Assembly: GCA_021776195.1 (NCBI GenBank)
Contig: JAJFGK010000027.1
Span: 1-27,989 of the forward strand
Reading direction: 5' to 3'
DNA: 27,989 bases
From: Kiloniellaceae bacterium
GTDB taxonomy: Bacteria; Pseudomonadota; Alphaproteobacteria; Kiloniellales; Kiloniellaceae
Part shown: piece after piece, positions 1 to 10,992 of the stretch
Numbering within the stretch: position 1 is the first letter of the stretch
Layout of the letters: the number at the start of each line of letters is the position of its first letter
Notes under the pieces: model-generated
Told to the model about the DNA's origin: nothing
What the model saw: the letters and a program-made list of their open reading frames with translations, nothing else
Databases searched by the model: none
Program-made: the position numbers and the translations under genes

Positions 1-59
1 CCTATGATCAAGCCTGATATCCGATCCCAGTCACCATCGCTCAGCACCAAACGATCCAT
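1..59 (-). CDS. IS5-family transposase, N-terminal fragment (runs off the window)
   Basis: An ATG at 59 opens a frame without stops to the window edge. It encodes MDRLVLSDGDWDRISGLII, which matches the typical opening of IS5-family DDE transposases (x-R-L-V-L-S-D-x-x-W-x-R-I/M-x-x-L). A GGGAGG sequence lies about 14-19 nt upstream of the ATG, somewhat far for a ribosome site. Only about 19 residues are visible, so the catalytic DDE residues and the intactness of the gene cannot be judged. Confidence 0.68.
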   Translation of the reverse strand, partial: MDRLVLSDGDWDRISGLII

Positions 60-122
60 CACACCCAAGACCACCTCCCAAAAAGTAGTCTTGAATCACA
101 TTTCCAATACAATGGGAATCCC
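1..122 (-). mobile_element. IS5-family-like insertion sequence, one end only
   Basis: The first 122 bases read on the minus strand as the left end of an IS5-type element. A terminal sequence starting GGGATTCCCATTG is followed by a short leader with a GGGAGG ribosome site, then the transposase start. The outer end lies next to CTAG (122-125), so a TA target at 123-124 is plausible; insertion at TA-containing sites is known for IS427-type members of this family. The base composition is more AT-rich than the neighbouring gene. The rest of the element is outside the window, so the second inverted repeat and the target duplication cannot be checked. The family call rests on the N-terminal residues of the transposase and the end sequence. 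Confidence 0.7.
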
Positions 123-137
123 TAGAGTCCACAGGAC

Positions 138-1052
138 CTAGCGCTTTGCCAGGACCCTGGAGTCCTCGATGACCTGGCCGATGGCATCCATCTTCTGCAT
201 CGGGGCCATGATGTGGACGCCGGCGATGCCCGGGATCTCCTGCATGCCCTGGATCAGCTCGACGCAGAGCTTGCGTCCCTCCGCCCGCTCGTCCTCGGCA
301 CCCTCGAGCCGGGCGATCACCGCCTCGGGTACCGAGACGCCATGCAGATTCTCGTCCATCCAGCGCGCCGACTTGGCCGAGACGATGGGCCCGACGCCGA
401 CGATGAAGGAAAGACGTTCGGTGACGCCGGCATCGCGCAGGCGGGTGAAGTAGCGCCGCGCCAGGTCGAGGTCGAAGATGAACTGGGTCTGGATGAAGTC
501 GGCCCCCGCGTCGGCCTTGCCGATCAGCCCCTTGGGCTCCCAGTCGGCCGGGGGATCGAAGGGCGTATCCGCGCCGCCGACGAAATAGCGCGGCGCGGAC
601 TCGATCTCGCGCCCCGAGGGGCTGGTCCCCTGGTCGCGCATCTGCCGGGTCAGCATCATGGCGCCGCGGGAATCCACGTCATGGACCGGCTTGGCGTCGG
701 GCATGTCGCCCTTTTCCGGCGAATCGCCGTAGAGAAACAGGACATTGGAGATGCCCTGGGCCGCGGCGCCGATCAAATCCCCGACCATGGCGATGCGATT
801 GCGGTCGCGGCAGGTCACCTGCAGGATCGGCTCGATGCCGTTGGCCTTCAGGATCGCCGCGGCGGCGAAGGAGGACATCGCGGCCCGTGCGCCGGCCGCG
901 TCGGTCACATTGACCGCATCGGCCTTGCCCTTGAGCGGCGCGGCGCGCTTCAACAGGGTCTCGGCGCTGGCGGAAAGCGGCGGCGTCACCTCGGCCGTGA
1001 CGACGAAGGTGCCCTGGGAAATCAGGGCATGCAGCGGGCTGGTGGACGACAT
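138..1052 (-). CDS. MetF-like methylenetetrahydrofolate reductase
   Basis: A 304-aa cytosolic protein of the MTHFR (MetF) family, a FAD-dependent TIM barrel that interconverts 5,10-methylene-THF and 5-methyl-THF. Family features seen are the early TAEVTPPLSA strand (residues about 18-27), a DAVNVTDAAGARAAMSS segment where MetF proteins bind folate and FAD, ILQVTCRDRNR (about 77-87), VLFLYGDSPEKGD and the ADFIQTQFIFD strand. The frame is open upstream to 1178, but the ATG at 1052 begins the conserved region and follows a GAGAGG site. The gene lies 64 nt downstream of the small gene at 1117-1521 on the same strand. An IS end lies only 15 nt beyond its stop, so any further gene of the operon has been separated. 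Short MetF homologues like this often sit in corrinoid/THF methyl-transfer clusters, so it may serve methylamine or betaine demethylation rather than methionine synthesis. That role is inferred. Confidence 0.85.
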   Translation of the reverse strand: MSSTSPLHALISQGTFVVTAEVTPPLSASAETLLKRAAPLKGKADAVNVTDAAGARAAMSSFAAAAILKANGIEPILQVTCRDRNRIAMVGDLIGAAAQGISNVLFLYGDSPEKGDMPDAKPVHDVDSRGAMMLTRQMRDQGTSPSGREIESAPRYFVGGADTPFDPPADWEPKGLIGKADAGADFIQTQFIFDLDLARRYFTRLRDAGVTERLSFIVGVGPIVSAKSARWMDENLHGVSVPEAVIARLEGAEDERAEGRKLCVELIQGMQEIPGIAGVHIMAPMQKMDAIGQVIEDSRVLAKR

Positions 1053-1116
1053 TGAGTGATCTTGCCTCTCGAAAGGATTGCGATGGGTCTTGAAGTCTCG
1101 GGCGCCGGCAGGCCGG

Positions 1117-1521
1117 TCAAGTGCTCCGTTCGGCCGGGCTCTCGCCGCGCAGCTTAGCCGCGACGGCCCCGGGCTCAAGAGACTCGAGATAGACCGAGGG
1201 CCGGGTCAGCATGTCTTCGATGCGGGTGAGAAAGCCCTGGGCGATGGTCGAGTTGTGATCCAAGGCGCGCAGGATCTTTCGCAGCGCCGTCGAGCCCTCG
1301 GGAAAACGCTGCATCTGCGCCACGGTGTCGCGCGCGAGCCCCTGCCCGGTGTTCCAGTCCTCATTGAAAATACCGGTGTCTTCCGGGACCGCCCAGTAAT
1401 CCGGGGTGCCGTCGTCCTTCAGTCCGATGGTCGGGAAGCGCGCCCACTCGTCGTTCCACCAGTCGCGCAGATCCTCCGCCTTATCGCCCCAGTCGTCCTT
1501 CGTATCCGACACCGCCCTCAC
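1117..1521 (-). CDS. Hypothetical protein, probably co-transcribed with the MetF-like gene
   Basis: A 134-aa soluble acidic protein with no signal peptide or membrane segment; I do not recognise the family. The N-terminal half is rich in Trp, Asp and Glu (DLRDWWNDEW, then GIFNEDWNTG), and the C-terminal half is predicted helical (QMQRFPEGSTALRKILRALD). The start is GTG at 1521; a second in-frame GTG at 1512 is equally possible, with an AGGG just before it. An ATG at 1525 is out of frame. Codon use matches the neighbours, and the gene sits 64 nt upstream of the MetF-like start on the same strand. I therefore treat it as real and linked to MetF. A small accessory protein for one-carbon metabolism is possible, but nothing in the sequence proves it. 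Confidence 0.6.
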   Translation of the reverse strand: MRAVSDTKDDWGDKAEDLRDWWNDEWARFPTIGLKDDGTPDYWAVPEDTGIFNEDWNTGQGLARDTVAQMQRFPEGSTALRKILRALDHNSTIAQGFLTRIEDMLTRPSVYLESLEPGAVAAKLRGESPAERST

Positions 1522-1702
1522 CCATCGCAGTTGGAAACCGACACCCGCCGCCGCCTTGGCTCCATCCTGTGGCGGTCCGGTCCTTTTTCATAGTCCAAGT
1601 TTGGGGCCGCGCCTAGCTCTTTCCCGCGGCTCTCGGCCCTTTCCCGATCCCGGCGGCGTGCCTATCTTGGGGCGAGGACGGGCCAGGAAACAGGGGACGA
1701 CG

Positions 1703-3103
1703 ATGGGCGACGGCAAGATGTGGGGTGCGGAGGAATTCTGGGGCCTGGGCTACGAGTACGATCCACAGTGGCTCCTGACTGACCGGCAGAAGGCCCTTCA
1801 GTCCAAGCTGATCTCGCTCTGCCGGGAGGAAATGCGGGTCAATGCGGTGGAGAGCGACCGCAATCTGATCTTCCCCCGCCGGAACTTCGAGATCCTGGCT
1901 GAAAACGGCCTGCTCGGGCTGTTGGTGCCCGAGGCCTTGGGCGGACTCGGCGAGAACCACGTCTGCGCCGCCATGGTGGTCGAGACCATCTCCCGCTACG
2001 GCTGTGCCAGCACCGCCATGTGTTACACCATGCATTTGGGCGCGGTTGCCGCGGCGGCCCTGCGCCACCATGACAACCCGGCCCTCCAGGATATTCTACG
2101 CCGCCTCGACAGCGATTGCTTGATCGGCACTCTCTCCTACTCGGATCCCGAGACCGGCGGCCATTTCTGGTATCCGATCTCGTCGGGCGCGGCGCGCAGC
2201 GAGGCCGGCTGGCGGGTGCGCAAGAAAGCCTCCTGGACCACCTCCGGCGGCTTTGCCGACTGGTACATCATTCAGACCACCAGCCCCGACTTCGACGGCG
2301 ACTACTCCAACCTCTCCTGCTTCCTGCTGCTCAAGGACGAGGTCCAGGCGAACCCGTCCCAGTGGGACGGCCTCGGTCTGCGCGGCAATCAATCCGGCCC
2401 GGTCCAGGTCGACGATCTGGAGATCCCGGCCGACCGCATGGTCGGCCCGGTGGGCGATGGCGCCAGCTCCAACGACGAGGCGGTCGACCCCTTCTTCCTG
2501 CTGCTCTCCTCGGGCTGTTGGAACGGCATCTCGCTCGGCCTGATCGATATCGCCAAGCGCCACACTACGCGCCGCCGCCACGTCGATGTCGGCATGCGGG
2601 TCTGCGACTACCCGACCATTCAGGATGCGGTCGGCGAGGCGATCATCGACACCAATGCGGCTCGCGCCTTGACCTTTCAGATGGCCGCCGCCCTGGACGA
2701 GGTGACCGACAACTGCGACTGGTCGTTGCACCGCGATCCCAAGGCCCTGCCCCGGGCGGACCTGCTGCACTGGATGTGGCAGGTGAAGTTCGCCGCCGCC
2801 AAGAACGTCGCCACGGTCTCCGACCGGATGCTGCATGTCTGCGGCGGCACCGGCTACAAGCCAGCCCTGGGCATCGAGCGCTACCTGCGCGACGGCAAGG
2901 CCGGCTGGGTCATGGGGCCGTCCAACGAGGTGCTGCGCCAGTTCGTCGGCAAGTCGGCGCTGCTGGGCTTCGACTCGCTGGACTACTGGAATCAGACGGT
3001 CAACGAGCGGGTGCTGCAGAACGAGCTGCGCAAGCTCGACCCCGAAGCCAAGACCGACCTCGCCGAACGGCTGCTGGAGGAGGCCAAGCGCGGCGCCCAG
3101 TAG
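1703..3103 (+). CDS. Acyl-CoA-dehydrogenase-fold flavoprotein, possible flavin-dependent monooxygenase
   Basis: A 466-aa cytosolic flavoprotein of the acyl-CoA dehydrogenase superfamily. The N-terminal helical domain (about 25-135) contains LLGLLVPEALGGLG. The middle beta domain (about 140-250) contains IGTLSYSDPETGGH and KKASWTTSGGFADWYI. The C-terminal helical domain (about 265-420) ends with CGGTGYKPALGIERYLRD. The usual YEGTxxIQR segment with the catalytic glutamate reads WVMGPSNEVLR (402-412), with no Glu at that place. The start is the ATG at 1703, preceded by AGGGGA at 6 nt; the frame is open to 1406, but the extra residues are unlike the family. A flavin reductase gene follows after 90 nt. 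Known superfamily members without the base (DszC/HpaB types) use reduced flavin and O2. I infer an oxygenase component with unknown substrate. A dehydrogenase with its glutamate elsewhere, as in isovaleryl-CoA dehydrogenase, is the alternative. Confidence 0.85.
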   Translation: MGDGKMWGAEEFWGLGYEYDPQWLLTDRQKALQSKLISLCREEMRVNAVESDRNLIFPRRNFEILAENGLLGLLVPEALGGLGENHVCAAMVVETISRYGCASTAMCYTMHLGAVAAAALRHHDNPALQDILRRLDSDCLIGTLSYSDPETGGHFWYPISSGAARSEAGWRVRKKASWTTSGGFADWYIIQTTSPDFDGDYSNLSCFLLLKDEVQANPSQWDGLGLRGNQSGPVQVDDLEIPADRMVGPVGDGASSNDEAVDPFFLLLSSGCWNGISLGLIDIAKRHTTRRRHVDVGMRVCDYPTIQDAVGEAIIDTNAARALTFQMAAALDEVTDNCDWSLHRDPKALPRADLLHWMWQVKFAAAKNVATVSDRMLHVCGGTGYKPALGIERYLRDGKAGWVMGPSNEVLRQFVGKSALLGFDSLDYWNQTVNERVLQNELRKLDPEAKTDLAERLLEEAKRGAQ

Positions 3104-3193
3104 GCGCTGTCGCTTCGGCCCGCGCGTCATCCGGGGTGGCCCCGGGCCGGTCCTGGAACTAGAATGGGGTCACGACCGGCATGGATAGCTGAC

Positions 3194-3679
3194 ATGGCAA
3201 TCGATCCCTTGGATTTTCGCAAGGCCCTGGGCAACTTCGCCACGGGCATCACCGTCATTTCGACGGTGGATCACGACGGCAAGCCGGTCGGTATCACGGC
3301 CAACTCGTTCAATTCGGTCTCGCTGGATCCGCCCCTCATTCTCTTTTCCCTGGCCAAGACCGCCTTCAGCCTGGCGGCCTTCGCCAACCATCGCCATTTC
3401 GCCGTGAACATCCTGAAGGAGGGCCAGGAAGAGCTGTCCAACCGCTTCGCCAGGCCCTCGGAAGACAAATGGGCCGGGGTCTGGCACACGACCTGGGAAT
3501 CCGGCTGTCCGATCCTGATGGAAAGCCTCGCCTCCTTCGAGTGCCGGGTGCGCAACATCTACGACGGCGGCGATCACATCATCTTCGTCGGCGAGGTCCT
3601 GCGGCTCTTCAGCGAAAGCGAGGGCCGCCCCCTGGTCTTTCACCGCGGCAAGTACACCAGCCTCTCCGAAGCGGGCTGA
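3194..3679 (+). CDS. Flavin reductase family protein (HpaC-like small component)
   Basis: A 161-aa protein of the flavin reductase-like (FMN-binding split barrel) family. It starts with the characteristic DPLDFRKALGNFATGITVIS (residues 4-23). ITANSFNSVSLDPPLILFSL (38-57) binds the flavin in relatives, and the protein ends with PLVFHRGKY. Such proteins use NAD(P)H to make free FMNH2 or FADH2 for a partner monooxygenase. The ATG at 3194 begins the conserved region; an in-frame ATG at 3164 would add ten residues unlike the family. The ribosome site is weak. It lies 90 nt after the acyl-CoA-dehydrogenase-like gene on the same strand, which is the most likely partner. The stop at 3679 is only 6 nt from the convergent glpU stop, with no terminator between them. 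Confidence 0.9.
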   Translation: MAIDPLDFRKALGNFATGITVISTVDHDGKPVGITANSFNSVSLDPPLILFSLAKTAFSLAAFANHRHFAVNILKEGQEELSNRFARPSEDKWAGVWHTTWESGCPILMESLASFECRVRNIYDGGDHIIFVGEVLRLFSESEGRPLVFHRGKYTSLSEAG

Positions 3680-3685
3680 CGGCCT

Positions 3686-3967
3686 TCACACCCAGCGGAA
3701 GACACAGACGAAGTAGACGATCGAGAGGATCAGCGCGCCCCAGAGCGGCGTGCCGGCGAGGCCGAGCCAGGCCAGGTGAATGAAGGCGCTGCCCAGCAGG
3801 GATATGAAGAGGCGGTCGCCGCGGGTCGTGTCGAGGCCGAGAATGCCGCGCCGCGGCGAGCCGCCCGGCACCCGCCACTCCCACAGGGCCATGGCCCCGA
3901 GAGCCAGCAGGATAAAGGCGAAAAAGGCCACCGTCGGCCAGGTCCAGGCCATCCAGGTCAGGTCCAT
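3686..3967 (-). CDS. glpU: Small DUF2160 membrane protein of the glycerol transporter operon (GlpU)
   Basis: A 93-aa integral membrane protein with three predicted hydrophobic segments (about 10-31, 53-72 and 75-92), rich in Trp. The loop between the first two carries GGSPRRGILGLDTTRGDRLF, typical of the DUF2160 family. In the characterised Rhizobium leguminosarum glycerol ABC system the glpU gene of this type sits with the permease genes, as here (last gene of the operon, 59 nt after glpQ). Its exact role is not known; it may stabilise the permease. GGGAGG lies a few bases upstream of the ATG at 3967. The symbol is assigned by gene order and length. Confidence 0.85.
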   Translation of the reverse strand: MDLTWMAWTWPTVAFFAFILLALGAMALWEWRVPGGSPRRGILGLDTTRGDRLFISLLGSAFIHLAWLGLAGTPLWGALILSIVYFVCVFRWV

Positions 3968-3994
3968 CTTTTCATCCTCCCACGGGTGCCTGTC

Positions 3995-4025
3995 ACACCC
4001 GTTGTCTCATTACACCCGTTGTCTC
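3995..4025. repeat. Short tandem direct repeat in the glpQ-glpU gap
   Basis: ACACCCGTTGTCTC occurs at 3995-4008 and again at 4012-4025, a 17-bp period, immediately after the glpQ stop. It fills most of the 59-nt spacer before glpU. No hairpin or T-run accompanies it. It may be a simple local duplication, or a protein or RNA-binding pair affecting glpU expression. Nothing else supports a function. Confidence 0.8.
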
Positions 4026-4026
4026 T

Positions 4027-4826
4027 TCACACTCGGCCCAGGGCGAAGCCCTTGGCGATGTAGTTGCGCACGAAGTAGATGACGAAGGCGCCGGGCACGA
4101 TGGTCAGCGCCCCCGCCGCCGCCAGGAGCCCCAGTTCATAGCCCGAGGTGCTGGCCGTCCGGGTCATGGTGGCGGCGATGGGCTTGGCCTCCACCGAGGT
4201 CAGGGTCTTGGCCAGCAGCAACTCGACCCAGGAGAACATGAAGCAGAAGAAGAGCGCCACGCCGATGCCGGCAGCGATGGTCGGCACGAAGATCTTCAGG
4301 AAGAAATGCCAGAAGGAATAGCCATCCACATAGGCGGTCTCGTCGAGCTCCTTGGGAACGCCGGACATGAAGCCCTCGAGAATCCAGACCGCCAGGGGAA
4401 TGTTGAACAGACAGTGCGCCAGGGCCACCGCCAAAGAGGTGTCGAAGAGGCCGGCGGCGGAATAGAGCTGGAAGAACGGCAGGGCGAAGACCGCGGGCGG
4501 CGCCATGCGGTTGGTCAAAAGCCAGAAGAACAGGTGCTTGTCGCCCAGAAAGCGGTAGCGCGAGAAGGCGTAGGCCGCCGGCAGCGCCACCGTGACCGAG
4601 ATCGAGGCGTTGATCACCACATAGGTCAGCGAATTGAAGTAGCCGTTGTACCAGGTCGGATCGGTGAAAATCTTGACGTAGTTGTCGAGGGTGAAGTCCT
4701 GGGGCCAGAGGGTGAAGCTGCCGAGGATCTCGTTGGTGCTCTTGAAGGACATGTTCAGGAGCCAGTAGATCGGCAGCATGAGAAAGAGGATGTAGAGCGT
4801 TGGCACGAGCCATTTCAGTCTCGGCA

Positions 4827-4827
<1 letters not shown>
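4027..4827 (-). CDS. glpQ: Glycerol ABC transporter permease GlpQ
   Basis: A 266-aa inner-membrane permease of the MalG-like carbohydrate (CUT1) class. It has an N-terminal membrane segment (residues about 6-27), a periplasmic loop with STNEILGSFTLWPQDFTLDNY, and about five further membrane helices. The cytoplasmic EAA loop, which docks the ATPase, is visible as DETAYVDGYSFWHFFLKIFVP-type sequence near residue 170. The ATG at 4827 overlaps the upstream glpP stop by one base (TGATG), so translation is probably coupled. The length fits the family. It pairs with GlpP to form the translocation pore; glycerol specificity is inferred from the operon as a whole. Confidence 0.88.
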
Positions 4828-6766
<1,939 letters not shown>

Positions 6767-6788
6767 CAGAAACCCGTTTCCGACTTCG

Positions 6789-7856
6789 TCATAGCGTCAC
6801 CAGTTGGTTCTTCTGGTCGAAAAAGAGGCAACTGCCCGGATCGAGGAAGAGCTGGGTCCGGTCGCCCACCTCGATGGGGTGAATACCGGCCGACAGGGAG
6901 ACCCAGACCTGGTCGCCGATATCGACATGGACCACGCTTTCCGAGCCGCTCAGTTCGGTGATCAGCACCGATCCGTCGATGGCAACGGCCCTGCCCTGGT
7001 CGGGACTGCGGCCGATGTGATGCGGTCGCACGGCCACGGTGTAGGCGCCGTCGCCAAGGCCGCGCTGGGCCTCGGGCAGCTCCCAGCCGACCCCGTTGCC
7101 CAGGACGAAGCGGCCGCCCTGCTTCTCGCCGCTGGCCGTGTTGATCGGCGGATCGGAGAAGACCTGGGCGGTCAGGAGGTCCCGGGGCTGGCGATAGATC
7201 CGCGCGGTCTCGCCGAACTGGGTGAGCCGGCCTTCGTGCAGGGCCGCCGTGTGGCCGCCCAGCAGAAGCGCTTCGATCGGCTCGCTGGTCGCATAGACAA
7301 CCGTACAGCCCCGGTCCTTGAAGAGCTTGGGAAGCTCGTCGCGCAGTTCCTCGCGGAGCTTGAAGTCGAGGTTGGCGAGCGGCTCGTCCAGCAGAACCAG
7401 GCCGGCGTCCTTGACCAGGGCCCGGGCCAGCGCCGTGCGCTGCTGCTGCCCGCCCGAGAGCTCGTTGGGGCGCCGCTCCAGCATGGGCGAGAGTTTCAAC
7501 AGATCGGCCACCTGGCGGACCCGCTTGTCGAGTTCGGCCTTGGCCACGCGAGCGACCCGCAGGGGCGAGGCGATGTTCTCGTAGACCGAAAAGTTGGGGT
7601 AGTTGATGAACTGCTGGTGCACCATGGCGACATTGCGCTTTTGCACCGAGAGGCCGGTCACGTTCTTACCGTTGAACCAAACCTCTCCGGCGGTCGGTTT
7701 GATCAGGCCGGCCATGATCTGCATCAAGGTGGTCTTGCCGGCCAGGGTCGCCCCCAAAAGCACGTTGAAGGCGCCGTCCCGCAACTCGACGGAGGTCTCG
7801 TGGATGTGCGTTTGGGCGCCGATCCGCTTGACGACATTTTTCAATGCGAGGGTCAT
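6789..7856 (-). CDS. glpS: Glycerol ABC transporter ATPase GlpS (non-consensus switch residue)
   Basis: A 355-aa MalK-type ATPase. Walker A is GATLAGKTT (35-43), unusual because the common PSG is ATL; the critical Lys41-Thr42 remain. The Q-loop Gln is at 81/82, the signature LSGGQ is intact at 133-137, and Walker B ends D157-E158. At the switch position, where MalK-type proteins have His in THDQxEAL, the protein reads TSEPIEAL with Ser191. A C-terminal regulatory domain follows (about 240-350). The start is ATG 7856, with a weak ribosome site, 160 nt downstream of glpV. Together with GlpT, this suggests one consensus and one degenerate ATP site in the heterodimer. Confidence 0.88.
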   Translation of the reverse strand: MTLALKNVVKRIGAQTHIHETSVELRDGAFNVLLGATLAGKTTLMQIMAGLIKPTAGEVWFNGKNVTGLSVQKRNVAMVHQQFINYPNFSVYENIASPLRVARVAKAELDKRVRQVADLLKLSPMLERRPNELSGGQQQRTALARALVKDAGLVLLDEPLANLDFKLREELRDELPKLFKDRGCTVVYATSEPIEALLLGGHTAALHEGRLTQFGETARIYRQPRDLLTAQVFSDPPINTASGEKQGGRFVLGNGVGWELPEAQRGLGDGAYTVAVRPHHIGRSPDQGRAVAIDGSVLITELSGSESVVHVDIGDQVWVSLSAGIHPIEVGDRTQLFLDPGSCLFFDQKNQLVTL

Positions 7857-8016
7857 GCAGGGTCTTTCGACTTGATCGTGCCAGGGAGATCAGACCGTCG
7901 GGGCTACCGTGGCCGACATCGCACGGCGCACGCGATCCAATGCCGTCAGGGGGTCCGGAGAGCGCTGTCATGCGCTCCCCGGGTGATCTCCTGTCACGGA
8001 AGAAGAAACGGGCGTT
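7857..8016 (-). promoter_or_regulatory. glpV-glpS spacer with hairpin
   Basis: This is a 160-nt spacer inside the glycerol operon. At 7960-7977 GAGCGC and GCGCTC form a 6-bp stem with a 6-nt loop. An 8-bp inverted pair, GGAGATCA/TGATCTCC, lies outside it (near 7984-7991 and 7886-7893), so a longer folded structure is possible. There is no T-run, so it is not a simple terminator. In many ABC operons a hairpin after the binding-protein gene stabilises that part of the mRNA and raises the binding protein over the membrane parts. That role is inferred here. Confidence 0.5.
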
Positions 8017-9753
<1,737 letters not shown>

Positions 9754-9959
9754 TTTGTGGAACCTCCCTGTAACTTTGACTGTCGAAACAGACTGCCCTT
9801 CGCTTTGCGCCGGCCATTCGGTCGTGCCGTGGCCGATTGGGCCGCCTCGTGAGGCAGCCGGCGCCAGATTAGGCCGAAGCCGCGGCCCGGGCAAGATTCT
9901 CCTGGCGCGGGAAGATCCCCTTCCCTTGCCAAGGCCGTGGCCCGGGGCTAAGAGCGCCT
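9754..9959. promoter_or_regulatory. Divergent glpV / ribF upstream region
   Basis: A 206-bp region between divergent starts must hold the promoters for both the glycerol operon and ribF. At 9780-9791 the sequence CTGTCGAAACAG (minus strand CTGT-TTCG-ACAG) can form a 4-bp stem with a UUCG loop in the glpV leader, just above its ribosome site. TTTCG-type half sites also occur in operators of DeoR-family glycerol repressors, but no second clear half site is seen. No glpR gene is in the window. I could not place -35/-10 boxes with confidence. Confidence 0.35.
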
Positions 9960-10979
9960 ATGCAAGTGTTTCGCCATTTTGAGAAGCTGCCCGACGAGGC
10001 CCGCGGCGCGGTGCTGGCGATCGGTAACTTCGACGGTGTGCATCGCGGCCACCAGGAGATCATCGCCAAGGCCCGGCGGCTCGCGCTGGAACTCGGCGCG
10101 CCCTGTGGTGTGCTGACCTTCGAGCCGCATCCCCGCTCCGTCTTTCGGCCCGACGCGGCGCCCTTTCGCCTGACCTCCTTCCGGGTCAAGACCCGGCTGA
10201 TCCAGACCCTGGGCGTGGACCTGCTCTTCCCCCTGCCCTTCGACCTGGAGTTCGCCAAGCTGACCCCGGCCGACTTCGCCGCCAAGGTGCTGGGACCCGC
10301 CGGCCTGGCGGCGCGCTATGTGGTGGTGGGCGACAACTTCCGTTTCGGCCACAAGGCCGCCGGCGACATTCCGCAGCTCGAAGCGCTTGGCCGGGACAAC
10401 GGCTTTGGCGTGACCAGCGTCGACCGGGTGACCTCGATGAACGCCGAGGCCTACTCCTCGACCCTGGTGCGCGACTACCTGCAGGCCGGCAACATGACCC
10501 GCGCGGCACTCCTGCTCGGGCGCTACTGGGAAATCGAGGGCCGGGTCGAAAAGGGCGATCAGCGCGGCCGCACCCTGGACTTTCCGACCGCGAACGTCTC
10601 CCTGGGCGATATTTTGCGCCCGGTCTTCGGGGTCTACGCGGTGCGCGCGGCAATCGACGAGGGCGGCGGCGATCCGGTCTGGTACTCCGGCGTCGCCAAC
10701 CTCGGCATCCGGCCGATGTGGCGCACCGAAGAGCCTTTGCTGGAGACCTATCTTTTCGACTTCGAGGGCGACCTCTACGGGCAGCACCTGCGGGTCGCCC
10801 TGGTCGACTATCTGCGCCCCGAGGAAAAGTTCGAGTCCATCGAGGCGCTGAAGGCCCAGATGACCATGGATTGCCGTAGAGCCCGCGCCACCCTGGCCTT
10901 CGAGGACTGGGACGCCGCCTGGCCCGCCAGCCCCTTCATGGCGGCCCCGGTGGACCTCAACGCGATCAAGGATATCTAA
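9960..10979 (+). CDS. ribF: Bifunctional riboflavin kinase / FAD synthetase RibF
   Basis: A 339-aa cytosolic enzyme that phosphorylates riboflavin to FMN and adenylylates FMN to FAD. The N-terminal nucleotidyltransferase domain (about 15-165) shows GNFDGVHRGH (22-31), TFEPHPRSVF and VVVGDNFRFGHKAAGD, then the SSTLVRDYLQAGNM segment. The C-terminal flavokinase domain (about 185-320) shows GRTLDFPTAN (about 203-212) and YSGVANLGIRPMW. The length is slightly above the usual 310-330 aa because of a C-terminal tail. It converges on the DUF1989-GcvT gene with a 13-nt gap and no visible terminator. It may be transcribed alone; the flavoproteins nearby would be consumers of its product. Confidence 0.95.
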   Translation: MQVFRHFEKLPDEARGAVLAIGNFDGVHRGHQEIIAKARRLALELGAPCGVLTFEPHPRSVFRPDAAPFRLTSFRVKTRLIQTLGVDLLFPLPFDLEFAKLTPADFAAKVLGPAGLAARYVVVGDNFRFGHKAAGDIPQLEALGRDNGFGVTSVDRVTSMNAEAYSSTLVRDYLQAGNMTRAALLLGRYWEIEGRVEKGDQRGRTLDFPTANVSLGDILRPVFGVYAVRAAIDEGGGDPVWYSGVANLGIRPMWRTEEPLLETYLFDFEGDLYGQHLRVALVDYLRPEEKFESIEALKAQMTMDCRRARATLAFEDWDAAWPASPFMAAPVDLNAIKDI

Positions 10980-10992
10980 AGGACGGCGGCCT

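Noticed and set aside
138..200. MetF-like gene truncated by the IS5-like insertion
   Set aside because: The C-terminus (VIEDSRVLAKR then TAG) looks natural, the length fits the short MetF-like group, and the stop lies before the IS end.
3164..3193. Upstream ATG at 3164 as start of the flavin reductase
   Set aside because: The extra residues do not match the family, whose conserved start coincides with ATG 3194.
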